A stretch of 64,000 nt of DNA. Origin: Corynebacterium sp. HS2168-gen11. Its GTDB lineage: Bacteria; Actinomycetota; Actinomycetes; Mycobacteriales; Mycobacteriaceae. The translations under genes were made by a program, and so were the position numbers. The notes under the pieces were generated by a model. The model saw nothing but the letters and a program-made list of their open reading frames with translations, was not told the origin of the DNA and made no database searches. The stretch covers positions 97,370 through 161,369 of the forward strand of contig NZ_JANUXR010000007.1 in assembly GCF_024834075.1 (NCBI RefSeq), given 5' to 3'. Of this stretch, positions 1 through 9,115 are shown in pieces (the first letter of the stretch is position 1; the number at the start of each line of letters is the position of its first letter).

Positions 1-810
1 ATGACCCCACAGCAGATGAAGGCACTTGGCCAGGCTGATTTGTTCTTCGTCAACGGCGTTGATTTGGAGCACTTCCTTGACGACGCTGTCAAGGCTTCCG
101 GCTTCAAGGGCACCATGGCCGTGACCACTGGTGTTGCAAGCACCGAAGCTGAAGGTTACACCGTTGATCTTGGCGAAAAGAAGGTTGATATTCGCCCATG
201 GCCATTTGCTGAAGAAGGCGAAGAAGCCGAATTCAGCCATGATCCACACGTCTGGACCGATCCAAAGCGTGCTGCCGTTCAGGTTCAAAACATTGGTTAC
301 TTCTTGTCCAAGGCTGCTCCAGAGTCTGCAGATGTCTTCAAGAAGGCTGTTGATACCTACTCTGCACAGTTGAAGGATCTTGATGAGTGGGTTCGCGAGT
401 CCATCGAGTCTGTACCAGCAGAACACCGCACGCTGTTCACCTCTCATGATGCATTCGGCTACTTCTCTGAGTCTTATGGCATTAAGTTCATTGGTGCTGC
501 ACTGTCTGACTTCAACCACCAGCAGGATGCAACTGCTGAGCACATCAACGCTGAGGCGCAAAAGGTGAAGGAATCTGGTGCAAAGGCACTGTTCGCTGAG
601 AACTCCAACAACGATAAGTCCATCGAGGCAATTGCTCGTGCTGCAGGTGTAAAGGCAATCACCCAGGAAGATGCTCTCTACGGCGACTCCCTCGGCCCAG
701 TTGGTTCCGAAGGTGAAACCTACATCGGTTCTATCGTGCACAACGTCACCACCTTGGTTGAGGCTTGGGGCGGTACGGTAGCTCCACTTCCTGCTTCTTT
801 GAAGAAGTAA
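1..810 (+). CDS. mntA: Mn(II)/Zn(II) ABC transporter substrate-binding protein, 5' partial
   Basis: Cluster A-I metal-binding protein that would capture Mn(II) outside the membrane and pass it to the permease encoded downstream. The window opens inside the gene. The first ATG is in frame but corresponds to an internal stretch of the family (PxxMKxxxxAD then FVNG), so the signal peptide and lipobox lie upstream. Visible ligand candidates are the second His of HDPHVWTDP, the Glu of FAENSN and the Asp of YGDSLG. This His/Glu/Asp set resembles Mn-type PsaA/MntA proteins. It is followed by ATPase, two permeases and an MntR-type repressor. The symbol follows the C. diphtheriae mntABCD-mntR operon by order and family. 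Confidence 0.88.
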   Translation: MTPQQMKALGQADLFFVNGVDLEHFLDDAVKASGFKGTMAVTTGVASTEAEGYTVDLGEKKVDIRPWPFAEEGEEAEFSHDPHVWTDPKRAAVQVQNIGYFLSKAAPESADVFKKAVDTYSAQLKDLDEWVRESIESVPAEHRTLFTSHDAFGYFSESYGIKFIGAALSDFNHQQDATAEHINAEAQKVKESGAKALFAENSNNDKSIEAIARAAGVKAITQEDALYGDSLGPVGSEGETYIGSIVHNVTTLVEAWGGTVAPLPASLKK

Positions 811-877
811 ACGTTTCAAATATTTTGTCAGGCTAGAAGTTTCTGGCTTGTAGCTTGGCAATAATGTTTCCTCGCTT

Positions 878-956
878 AACCCCTCGCACTATGCATCGTG
901 TTTAGGATAACCTGCACTTCAGCTGTTATTGAACATGATGTGCGGTGCGAGGGTTT
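878..956 (+). promoter_or_regulatory. Inverted repeat with DtxR-like half site between mntA and mntB
   Basis: A 9-bp perfect inverted repeat (CCCTCGCAC 881-889, GTGCGAGGG 945-953) encloses TTTAGGATAACCT at 901-913, which resembles one half of a DtxR/IdeR box. It sits in a 181-base gap inside an otherwise tight operon. It could be an internal promoter or operator, or an mRNA stem that keeps the binding-protein transcript more abundant than the rest. The role is inferred. Confidence 0.3.
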
Positions 957-991
957 CCGCAATTTTCCTCCCACATGAAGGCTTCCCTACC

Positions 992-1702
992 ATGCATATC
1001 TCGTCGGACCACGGTCAGAATATTCAGACGTCCTCCTTCAGTTCTCAACCTGTGATTACCGTCAAAAACTTCGAATGCGGGTATGGTGCTGAACCAATTT
1101 TGACTGATGTTAATTTCACGGTGGCACACGGTGCTGGCTTAGGCCTCATCGGTGCAAATGGTTCTGGTAAATCTACCTTACTCAAGGGCATTATCGGCCT
1201 GTGCCGTACCAGCGGCGAAGTTACCCACGCTGGTGGCATCGGCTATGTGCCACAGCACCAAGACGTAGATCTTTCCTTCCCGGTTACCGCACGCCAGGTC
1301 GTCGAGATGGGCTTATACCCACAAACTCCATGGTGGAAGAAAGTCGACGCCAAGAAAGTCAATGACGCAATCGCACTGGTTGAACTTTCCCATAAAGCAG
1401 GCGATCGTTTCGGAGATCTTTCTGGTGGACAACGCCAACGTATCTTAATTGCGAGGGCCTTAGTCACCGATCCGAACCTGGTACTGCTCGATGAGCCGTT
1501 TAACGGCCTCGACGTTGCCAGCCGCCAAGTGCTGGTCGATACTATTCGCACGTTAAAGGCCCAAGGTACCGCAGTTATTATTTCAACCCACGATTATGAT
1601 CTCGCAGATCAAGTCTGTGAGCACAGCGCCAAGGTTGGCAACGGCAAGGTCGCCATTTTTGAAACTGCACAGGTGATTAAAGCATCGAATGAGGTTTCTT
1701 AA
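992..1702 (+). CDS. mntB: Mn(II) ABC transporter ATP-binding protein
   Basis: ATPase of the metal transporter, acting at the cytoplasmic face with the two permeases. It has Walker A GANGSGKST, signature LSGGQRQR, Walker B LVLLDEP and the H-loop STHD in normal order. The length of 236 residues is typical for a metal-type ATPase. The open frame extends upstream to 929, but ATG 992 is preferred because GAAGG lies at 977-981 and family homology begins shortly after (VITVKNFECGYG). The next gene starts directly after its stop. Confidence 0.9.
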   Translation: MHISSDHGQNIQTSSFSSQPVITVKNFECGYGAEPILTDVNFTVAHGAGLGLIGANGSGKSTLLKGIIGLCRTSGEVTHAGGIGYVPQHQDVDLSFPVTARQVVEMGLYPQTPWWKKVDAKKVNDAIALVELSHKAGDRFGDLSGGQRQRILIARALVTDPNLVLLDEPFNGLDVASRQVLVDTIRTLKAQGTAVIISTHDYDLADQVCEHSAKVGNGKVAIFETAQVIKASNEVS

Positions 1703-2590
1703 ATGAGCTATCAGCAATTTATCGATATTCTCACCATTCCATATCTCTACCGCGCGCTGTTAGTGCTGATTATCCTCGGCGTCATTGGTGGTGGCGTGGG
1801 CGTACTTGTGAACTTACGCACCATGGAATTTAGTGTGGAAGCGCTCGTACACTCAGTATTTCCTGGCATGGTGGTTGGCCTGGCACTTGCTGGAATCGAC
1901 GGCATTATCCCAGGAGCCGCGCTGGTGGCGGCAGTCGCAGCCTTTGCATTAACGTTCGTGACGAAATCTCATGGTTCTGAAGCTGGCACAGCAGTTGTAC
2001 TCACCAGCTTCTACGGTATCGGTGTGGTGCTTTCGTTGTCAGTTGGCGACTATTCCGGCCAGCTCGACGCCCTGATGTTCGGCCGCCTGCTGGATATTAG
2101 CGATAAGCGCCTCTACCAAGCGCTCATTTGTGGTGTCATCGCCTTAGTGATCGTTCGCGTGATGTGGCGCCGCCAATTATCGGTAGCCTTTGATCGTATT
2201 TTCGCTGAATCCCAAAAACAAAACACCGCCGTTGTAGATGCCACCTTAAATGCCGCAATCGCCGCTGTGGTGGTGGCTGCATCTTCTGCTGTGGGCGTGC
2301 TGCTTGTCATCGGCTATTTGGTGATTCCAGGCTCAGCTGCCCGCCTGCTGTCGAAAACTGCCCACGGCATGGTTGTTATTGCGATGCTCTCTGGCATTCT
2401 TGCGGCAATTATCGGCGTAGTCGTGATGACGCTCGATTTGCCACGCCAAGTTTCCCCACAGGCGGCAGTATCATTGTCGCTGGTAGCGGTGTTTACCATC
2501 GCTGCGGTATATAACAATATTCGGACCCGGATTCGCCCGAATGAAACCTACCGCGCCCACAAGAAAGGCAGCTTGGTCGATGCTTCTTAG
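1703..2590 (+). CDS. mntC: Mn(II) ABC transporter permease (ABC-3 family)
   Basis: Integral membrane permease of the ZnuB/MntB (ABC-3) family, 295 residues with about eight hydrophobic segments. Family features include VNLRTMEFSVEALVHSVFPG near the N-terminus and ASSAVGVLLVIGYLVIPGSA near residue 195. It begins at the first base after the ATPase stop codon and overlaps the next permease start by 11 bases, so the operon is translationally coupled. With the following gene it would form a heterodimeric channel. Confidence 0.88.
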   Translation: MSYQQFIDILTIPYLYRALLVLIILGVIGGGVGVLVNLRTMEFSVEALVHSVFPGMVVGLALAGIDGIIPGAALVAAVAAFALTFVTKSHGSEAGTAVVLTSFYGIGVVLSLSVGDYSGQLDALMFGRLLDISDKRLYQALICGVIALVIVRVMWRRQLSVAFDRIFAESQKQNTAVVDATLNAAIAAVVVAASSAVGVLLVIGYLVIPGSAARLLSKTAHGMVVIAMLSGILAAIIGVVVMTLDLPRQVSPQAAVSLSLVAVFTIAAVYNNIRTRIRPNETYRAHKKGSLVDAS

Positions 2591-3467
2591 TATTTTGATG
2601 CTCCCGATTTTAGAAGTTGTCATCGTTGGTTCCTTAATGGGCGCAATCGGTTCGATGGCAGTATTGGGCAAGCGCGTATTCTTTTCCGAGTCCTTATCGC
2701 ACGGTACGTTCCCAGGCGCGGTGCTTGGTGTCGTCGTCGGCCAAATATTCGGGACCAACTTAAGCCTCTCGCTGTTCATCGGCGCCGCATTATGTTGTAT
2801 TCCACTTGCACTTTTAATGCGGTATCTGGCAGGTGTGGAAGGCATTTCAGCAACCGCTGCAGCCGGCATTGTGCTCACCTTGGGCTATTCCATGGGTGTG
2901 TTTTTGCTGCGTTGGTTCCAGCCGCTGCCGCTGAAAGTTGAAGGATTCCTTACCGGCTCGCTGCTGTCGGTTAACCATATGGACGTGCTGAGCGCGGTTA
3001 TCGTCGCAAGCCTTGCAATCATGGTCTTTGTCTTTTTTGGCCGCAAACTGGCGTACTACTACTTCGATCCGGTGTCCTTCCGGGTTTCCCACGGCAAAGG
3101 TAGCTCCCCAGAAGCTTTACGACGCAACTGGGCACCGTTTATTGCCGAAACGCTCACGCTGTCTTTGCTCTGCGCTGCAATGGTGGTGGCAATTCCGGCT
3201 GTGGGCTCCATTTTGTCCATTGCATTATTAGTGGCTCCAGCTGCGGCAATGCAATATCATGCACATACATTTAGGTCAATGGTGATAAGCTCGGCAATTG
3301 CCGGTGTTGTTATCGGTGCAATCGGACTTGCAATCGCTGTGCAGTGGAGTTTATCTGCTGGTGGCACCATTGCAGTTGTTGCAGGTTTGTTCTACCTTGG
3401 CTCAAGGCTACTAGGATGGTTGCAATGCATGTCATGGATTTCCCCGAGAGAACGCAAGACTATCTAA
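2580..3467 (+). CDS. mntD: Mn(II) ABC transporter second permease (ABC-3 family)
   Basis: Second ABC-3 permease, 295 residues. Family landmarks are GSMAVLGKRVFFSESLSHGT, PGAVLGV and the C-terminal half VGSILSIALLVAPAAAMQY. The open frame begins at 2541 inside the previous gene. ATG 2580 is preferred because AAGAAAGGCAG at 2561-2571 is a suitable ribosome site and the hydrophobic segment starts directly afterwards. It overlaps the preceding gene by 11 bases and the repressor start at 3416 by 52 bases. Confidence 0.87.
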   Translation: MLLSILMLPILEVVIVGSLMGAIGSMAVLGKRVFFSESLSHGTFPGAVLGVVVGQIFGTNLSLSLFIGAALCCIPLALLMRYLAGVEGISATAAAGIVLTLGYSMGVFLLRWFQPLPLKVEGFLTGSLLSVNHMDVLSAVIVASLAIMVFVFFGRKLAYYYFDPVSFRVSHGKGSSPEALRRNWAPFIAETLTLSLLCAAMVVAIPAVGSILSIALLVAPAAAMQYHAHTFRSMVISSAIAGVVIGAIGLAIAVQWSLSAGGTIAVVAGLFYLGSRLLGWLQCMSWISPRERKTI

Positions 3468-4111
3468 AAATTATCTGGGATATTCACGAGCGCACCCACC
3501 AACCAGCCTCCTTAGGAGCAATCGCAAGTGCGCTCGGTCAAAAGGCCTCAACTACCTCAGAAGCAATGAAGCGGCTGCACGCCCAAGGCCTGGTTGATCA
3601 CCAGAAATACACTGGCGTGACCTTAACCCCAGCCGGCCAGCGCATCGCTTTGGCAATGGTGCGCAGGCATCGCCTCATCGAACTATTTCTCGTTGAAGTG
3701 ATGGGCTACCAGTGGTTCGAGGTTCACGAGGAGGCTGATCTGCTCGAACACGCGGTTTCAGATACTTTCCTCGCGCGGATTGAAAAAATGTTGGATTACC
3801 CAATCCGCGACCCGCACGGCGACCCGATCCCAGATCCTGACGGCAATGTTGCCACCTTATCGACAATCGCCTTAAGTGATCTTTGCGTCGGCGAAACCGT
3901 AGTGGTGGAACAAATCAACGACGCCGACCCGAAATTCCTGCACTACCTGCATGAACATGGCGTGTGGCCAGGAGTTGAGATTGTATTTCAGGCACAGCCA
4001 CGCGCAGGAATGCTGCTGTTTTCTATTCAGGAAACTGAGCTGATGCTGACGACTGCGGCGGCGGCAGATATTCGCGTGCGGCGCGACGCATCTCATACCG
4101 CGCAGGCATAA
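3416..4111 (+). CDS. mntR: Mn(II)-dependent repressor MntR (DtxR family)
   Basis: DtxR-family metalloregulator of 231 residues: N-terminal winged helix (TQDYLKIIWDI, then TTSEAMKRLHAQGLV), metal-binding dimerisation domain (HEEADLLEHAVSD near 104-116), interdomain PFGNP-like DPHGDPIPD, and a C-terminal FeoA/SH3-like domain. Aligned by eye to DtxR, Met10 is Asp15 and Cys102 is Asp108, while His98, Glu105 and His106 are kept. Acidic residues at those two sites are the mark of Mn-selective MntR rather than Fe-selective DtxR. It is the last gene of the Mn transporter operon, suggesting autorepression. Start options are ATG 3416, 3425 and 3434; AAGG at 3404 favours 3416. Its 3' end overlaps aftD on the other strand by 89 bases. 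Confidence 0.9.
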   Translation: MVAMHVMDFPERTQDYLKIIWDIHERTHQPASLGAIASALGQKASTTSEAMKRLHAQGLVDHQKYTGVTLTPAGQRIALAMVRRHRLIELFLVEVMGYQWFEVHEEADLLEHAVSDTFLARIEKMLDYPIRDPHGDPIPDPDGNVATLSTIALSDLCVGETVVVEQINDADPKFLHYLHEHGVWPGVEIVFQAQPRAGMLLFSIQETELMLTTAAAADIRVRRDASHTAQA

Positions 4112-7100
4112 ACGCCCACCAACATAGCGCTATACACCACACTTCTACCAGCATGCTTGCTGCCGCATAATGTGGTGTTGGCCAAGGCGCACGCGCACAC
4201 CACAGCGCAATGAGGAATCCAGCAGCGCCGACAAAAAATGCACGCGAAAATACTGTCACCGCGCGTGTGAGCACAACCACGAGCAGAATTGGCAGGATCC
4301 ACCATTGCACCGTCAGCACACTGGCAAGTATGAATGGCAGCAGGCTGATCCCGATTGCCAAGGCATTGGTTGGTTGTGATGAAGATGGGGAAGTGGTTGC
4401 GTCGAAAAGCTTCGTGCGAGAACGCAACACAACAGCGCACATAAGCGCAAGCTGTGCGACGGCAAGTAACAGGCCGAATCCTAAGGAATATCGGTAGGCA
4501 TCTGCGTGGCGAAACTCCAGGCGGAATTGTCCCTGCGTGCCGGCTGGGATTGCAAACGCTTGCATGCCGGCGTTGAGTGTGACAGGTTCCAGTGGAATAT
4601 CGTTGAGTGTGCCACTCAAGCCAGGCGATGCGCTGCGATGCACGTTGAGATAGCGCAGGTGGTCGGCGGCAGTGATCTGTGCTTGGGTGATTGATGGCGT
4701 GTCAAAGAACGAGGATGCGGGTTCATGGATAGCTGGGATTGGGGTCGATTTCCCTATTAAGGAAAAATCGTGTTCTCGCAGCTCAACGCGCGGCGCATAA
4801 CTTTCCAACCGATGCACCCCAGCCTCTAAGGACACCGTTGCACCACAGCGATACGAAACCTGGTTGATCACAACCGCGTTCGTGCATCGGCTGGCCTCAA
4901 TGTCTAGCTGCATTGGGCGGTGTAGTTCAAATTCGCGTTGTAATAACGTTGTGGCAACGCTGTGCCGCTGGAAGATAAAGGCCCGCGTGTGAGCACTACT
5001 GGTGACATGCACAGTGGCGCGCATGGGGTGATGCTCGATGGTCACGTTATCAATACCGATAGGTGTTGCGGATGCCCCAAGGCTCAGGGAAAGCGTTTGA
5101 ATATTGGACCCTGGCAGCACAAACTCGTAATCTTCTCCAGCGCGAACCAGCTGACTCATATGTCCATGACCTGTATCAATATATAGCGTGGTGGCACTAT
5201 CTGGCTGGTAGTTTGCAGCAACGATCTTCAGTCGTAGGCGAGGGGTGTGCAACTGTGTCGGAAATTCAAAGGTGGCCGTTGCGCCATCTTGAGCACCAAA
5301 CGCTGGATACCAGGCAGTGGTGGGATTGTCATCGATCATGCCGTGGGCACCGTGGTTTGGATCAGGACGTGGGAAGTTCGTGGCATCGGCACCAGAAGAT
5401 GAAACCTTTAACCGCACACCATATTCACGAATCCCAACAATTGGACTCGTGGTTGGATAATCCGGCACGCGGTTATGCACATCTTGTGTATGAGCTTGCA
5501 CTGCATCTGCCGGCACAACACCTGATCCACCGGTCAGTGATCCATAATTGCGTGCTTGGGCTAGTGGCGTATCCGTGACAATCGTGGCGTTTTCCTGCAC
5601 AAATTGGTATTCACCGGAGGGTAAAAAACTTAAAACTTCGCCGCCGCCAGCAACGGATGTCACCGCTGAGGCATCCACAATCGACAGCTCATAAGTGGGG
5701 TCAAGCAGCAAAACTTCCAGTTCTCCAAAACGCGTGTGTGCAATTGGATGCAGCTCGACGTCCTGCAAAGGCAATTCTTGTTGCACCAGATCATGACGAA
5801 TCACCACAGCACCGATCCCGTGGCGCAGCAGATTCGCCTCGGTTGGAAATTGGCTCAGACCATCAAGCCCCCGAATGGTCTCGGGATCAACCAGCGGAAT
5901 CGCATCCCGAACCGCCCATGGCACGTCAAATAAGGCTTGCGCTGGTTCATCGCGCGTCCAGCCCCAGTCTTGTCGTGCAAATCGCGCCGCTGGCAAGATG
6001 AGCGTGCGCGTGCCACGGGCGTGAGTGTTCACATAGTCGGCCACGCGTTGCCAGTCCTGGGAAACCGCTTGATATGCGCCTTGCGGCAATAAGCGGAATG
6101 ACCACGCCGGCGCCATAGCGGCCATTCCGAGCACAAGTAGCATGCCAATCGCTGCTTGTCGACGCTGCCGTGCAGGTCCACTTTCGTGTTCCCAATGCCA
6201 GGCCCACTGGTGGTATTGAGGCGTGCGAGGTGGGTTGGAAGCAGCGCCGGGAACAGCGGGAGCAGCGCCTGCCTGCGCGCTGCCCGCGCCCAGCTCCGTA
6301 CCGGCACCTACCCGCTCCGCACCCGCATCAACCCGCATGCCGCCAAGGCTGGCAAGCCCAATCATTAACGGCAAGCGAATCCAGGCATCGAGTTTGTGCA
6401 GATTGCGAAACGCCACGCCAATGCCACTATCAAGCCAGGTAGGGAATTGATGTGCTGCCGCAAGACAACAGATGCCCAAACCGAAAAGGAAGATCCAGAA
6501 ATGAGCGTCGATAAGCGCTTTGGTGCGCAGCGTCCCGAGTCCGTACAGGCTGATTGTGGCGATGCCGAACGTGGCGATAATCAGCCACGGATTGGTGAGA
6601 AGTTCGTGCCCTGCAATCCGTTCGGTATCAACAAATGGCACCCAGTGGGTGGTTCCGCGCAGGATTTCGGCCAGGTGAAACCAGGTGGTGGTAGTGGTGC
6701 CGTTTTCGATGAAGTCGGTAAACGGTGGGCTGACGGTGCGAAATTGCAACAACGGCACAATCCACCACAAACTGATCGTGATGCTGGCAACCATCCACAC
6801 ACACAGTTCCGCCAGGCCGCGGCGTAGTTGGGCAACAGATGAGGCGGTAAGCAGGCTATAGAGGAAATACAAGCCGGCTGGAATGATCGCGGCAAGTGTT
6901 GCAGTGGCGTTAATGGCCCCCAACAGACCGATGGGGATGACGGAGCGCCAGATGTGCTGCCAGCTGCGGGTTTGCCCCACAACCCCTATTAAGGAAATCA
7001 GGATCCACGGAGTGAGCATCATCGGCCAAGTTTCCGAGGAAATTGTGGTCAGCGTGCTCAGCGTATGCGGCGAAAAAACGTACAGCAGACTCGCGAGTGT

Positions 7101-7469
7101 CAGCAGCCACGAACTGCGCACACCAATGCGGGAAAGTAGCATTCGCATGCCTACGAACCCAACGATGGTCACGAGCGACCACCAGAGGCGCTGGGTTACC
7201 CAACTTGGCGAGCCGAGCACCGAACCGAGCGCAAAGAAGGCGCCGTGCGGAAACATATAGCCGTAGGCCTGGTTTTGCACCTGGCCAAACGTGAATACAT
7301 CGTTATACGCGAAGCTTGCGCGCCATAGAAATTGCAGCGGATTGGCAGTCAGATCGTGCTTGGTATCGGCTGCGATCAGGCCCCACGGCTGCGCCAAAAT
7401 TATTGTAAGACAAAGCAAAACACCTGCGTATGCGCTGTTATAGAACGCGCGAAGTCGGTGCTTTGCCAC
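4023..7469 (-). CDS. aftD: Arabinofuranosyltransferase AftD (GT-C family)
   Basis: Large membrane enzyme (1148 residues) that adds alpha-(1->3)-arabinofuranose branches to arabinogalactan and lipoarabinomannan using decaprenyl-phosphoarabinose. N-terminal GT-C domain with many membrane segments has the DTKHDLTANP motif in the first external loop, which holds the expected catalytic Asp. The centre (about 640-820) is an extracellular beta-rich region with discoidin-like FPTQLHTPRLRLKI. Membrane helices return near the C-terminus. An Ala/Gly-rich insertion lies near residues 375-430. Start is GTG 7469. Gene context (DUF2613 protein just upstream, GH3 lipoprotein next) matches Rv0236c-Rv0236A-Rv0237. 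The 3' end overlaps mntR convergently. Confidence 0.9.
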   Translation of the reverse strand: MAKHRLRAFYNSAYAGVLLCLTIILAQPWGLIAADTKHDLTANPLQFLWRASFAYNDVFTFGQVQNQAYGYMFPHGAFFALGSVLGSPSWVTQRLWWSLVTIVGFVGMRMLLSRIGVRSSWLLTLASLLYVFSPHTLSTLTTISSETWPMMLTPWILISLIGVVGQTRSWQHIWRSVIPIGLLGAINATATLAAIIPAGLYFLYSLLTASSVAQLRRGLAELCVWMVASITISLWWIVPLLQFRTVSPPFTDFIENGTTTTTWFHLAEILRGTTHWVPFVDTERIAGHELLTNPWLIIATFGIATISLYGLGTLRTKALIDAHFWIFLFGLGICCLAAAHQFPTWLDSGIGVAFRNLHKLDAWIRLPLMIGLASLGGMRVDAGAERVGAGTELGAGSAQAGAAPAVPGAASNPPRTPQYHQWAWHWEHESGPARQRRQAAIGMLLVLGMAAMAPAWSFRLLPQGAYQAVSQDWQRVADYVNTHARGTRTLILPAARFARQDWGWTRDEPAQALFDVPWAVRDAIPLVDPETIRGLDGLSQFPTEANLLRHGIGAVVIRHDLVQQELPLQDVELHPIAHTRFGELEVLLLDPTYELSIVDASAVTSVAGGGEVLSFLPSGEYQFVQENATIVTDTPLAQARNYGSLTGGSGVVPADAVQAHTQDVHNRVPDYPTTSPIVGIREYGVRLKVSSSGADATNFPRPDPNHGAHGMIDDNPTTAWYPAFGAQDGATATFEFPTQLHTPRLRLKIVAANYQPDSATTLYIDTGHGHMSQLVRAGEDYEFVLPGSNIQTLSLSLGASATPIGIDNVTIEHHPMRATVHVTSSAHTRAFIFQRHSVATTLLQREFELHRPMQLDIEASRCTNAVVINQVSYRCGATVSLEAGVHRLESYAPRVELREHDFSLIGKSTPIPAIHEPASSFFDTPSITQAQITAADHLRYLNVHRSASPGLSGTLNDIPLEPVTLNAGMQAFAIPAGTQGQFRLEFRHADAYRYSLGFGLLLAVAQLALMCAVVLRSRTKLFDATTSPSSSQPTNALAIGISLLPFILASVLTVQWWILPILLVVVLTRAVTVFSRAFFVGAAGFLIALWCARAPWPTPHYAAASMLVEVWCIALCWWAFMPARYEMRRAAREYLPPPQSSASAQFPE

Positions 7470-7477
7470 AGTTATGC

Positions 7478-7672
7478 TTATCGACGCGTCCCGTATTCCG
7501 GATCGCCTAATACAGATTGGTCAGCCGATGAGGTAGATTCACCAAAGGCTGGATTCTCAGTGAAGACAGATGCGCCAATGACAGCAGCGATGCCTAAGCT
7601 CAGGCCAACAACAGCACTGGCGATCACAGGGCCAAGTGTGCGTCGGTTCAAAGAATCGCTTTCAAAAGCCAT
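7478..7672 (-). CDS. DUF2613 small membrane/secreted protein
   Basis: A 64-residue protein with an N-terminal charged stretch (MAFESDSLNRRTLGP), one hydrophobic segment (VIASAVVGLSLGIAAVIGA) and a short polar tail. This matches the DUF2613 family, which lies beside aftD in mycolata (Rv0236A). Only 8 bases separate it from the aftD start on the same strand, so the two are almost certainly cotranscribed. Function is unknown; a role with AftD is inferred from conserved linkage. Confidence 0.78.
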   Translation of the reverse strand: MAFESDSLNRRTLGPVIASAVVGLSLGIAAVIGASVFTENPAFGESTSSADQSVLGDPEYGTRR

Positions 7673-7837
7673 ACTGCCAAGATAGCAGCAATTACAGGAA
7701 TTGCACAGCTAAACGCCTTAAATTACGTGACGCATTCAGTGCGCTCGTACCTGCAATTTCTCCACTTCGCGCCACTCAACTGCCGTCGGCACCTGCAATT
7801 TCGTGGCACTGCTACATGTTCCAGTAGCCTGAATATC

Positions 7838-9076
7838 GTGACAGATTTTCAACAACAACCACACTCACAACGCTGTACTGCCCAGTTCTATCATTCCTAC
7901 CAGCAGTTACGTACACGCTACATTCGGCACCTGGCGCGTATCGCAGCGCTAGGTGCATGCAGCATCGCGTTGGTCGGCTGTGCACACATCGAAGCACCTG
8001 TTGAAACTTCGTCTGTACCGATTCCACCCACAACAATCAGCACTTTGGTAACGACCACCAGTGCCTCGCCATCAACAGCCCAAGCTTTACAGCCTGCTGA
8101 ACACGAGCTGCGCCAACGCATCGCCACCACCATGATGGTCGGCGTGCGCAATTATGATGACGCGGTCTACGCCCTCGAGCGCGGTGCCGGTGGTATTTTC
8201 ATCGGATCTGACACCGACCCTGCACTTTTGACCACCCCAGGACGCGACATTGCCGCGCTTCGGGCACAGATCCAACGACCATTTGCCGTCAGCATCGATT
8301 TTGAAGGTGGTCGTGTCTTGCGCTTCCCCGAAATCTTTGGGGAGTTTCCTGCGCCGCGCCTGATGGCAGCACAGCATACCGTTGCACAAGTGCGCGATCT
8401 CGCGCGCCAGATGGGCGAAAATCTGGCGCGCCGGGGCATCACCGTGAACTTCGCGCCAGTAGTTGATCTCGACGGTGGTGACCTAGAAGTCGTAGGCGAT
8501 CGCGCGTTTTCTACCGACCCTACGATCACCATTGCCTACGCCACAGCATTCGCACAAGGCATGCAAGACGCCGGCGTGACTCCCGTATTCAAACACTTCC
8601 CTGGCCATGGCCGTGCGTCTGGCGATTCCCATCTCGGCGGTGTCACAACCTTGCCGCTGGCTGAACTCCAGCGCCACGATATGCTGCCATATATGCAGGT
8701 CCTCCAGCTACCTGACGTTGCCGTCATGGTCGGACACTTGGTGGTCCCAGGTTGGGAAGATGCGCAAGGCGTAAATGTGCCTGCAACCGTTAATCCTCGC
8801 GCCTATGCTGCTTTACGACGCATACCTGCCCAATCTGGTTTTCAAGGTGTTATCTACACTGATGATTTATCAGGAATGAAGGCAATTACCGAACACTTTA
8901 GTGTTCCAGAGGCAGTTGCCAGAGCTTTGGAGGCAGGAGCGGATCAAGCATTATGGTTATCGACAGCTGACCTTGATGCGGCAATCGACACCGTTGTGGC
9001 AATGGTGCATCGCGATGAGATGACAGTTGAAGAAATTGATGCAAAAGTGCGTCGTATAGCAAATACGCAACAATAA
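7838..9076 (+). CDS. GH3 beta-N-acetylglucosaminidase-like lipoprotein (LpqI/NagZ type)
   Basis: Predicted lipoprotein releasing N-acetylglucosamine from muropeptides during wall turnover. Lipobox LVGC follows a hydrophobic stretch (RIAALGACSIALVGC), then a Thr/Pro/Ser-rich linker. The GH3 catalytic domain carries the NagZ signature KHFPGHGRASGDSHLGG (about residue 250) and the nucleophile region GVIYTDDLSG (about 340). The start is uncertain. The open frame reaches 7727, and GTG 7838 is taken as the nearest plausible start; it leaves a long n-region and no clear ribosome site. Divergent to DUF2613-aftD, as in the LpqI (Rv0237) neighbourhood. Confidence 0.85.
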   Translation: MTDFQQQPHSQRCTAQFYHSYQQLRTRYIRHLARIAALGACSIALVGCAHIEAPVETSSVPIPPTTISTLVTTTSASPSTAQALQPAEHELRQRIATTMMVGVRNYDDAVYALERGAGGIFIGSDTDPALLTTPGRDIAALRAQIQRPFAVSIDFEGGRVLRFPEIFGEFPAPRLMAAQHTVAQVRDLARQMGENLARRGITVNFAPVVDLDGGDLEVVGDRAFSTDPTITIAYATAFAQGMQDAGVTPVFKHFPGHGRASGDSHLGGVTTLPLAELQRHDMLPYMQVLQLPDVAVMVGHLVVPGWEDAQGVNVPATVNPRAYAALRRIPAQSGFQGVIYTDDLSGMKAITEHFSVPEAVARALEAGADQALWLSTADLDAAIDTVVAMVHRDEMTVEEIDAKVRRIANTQQ

Positions 9077-9115
9077 ATCAGTACTTTTCGCGAAAACCCA
9101 TGTAAATTAGTCAAT

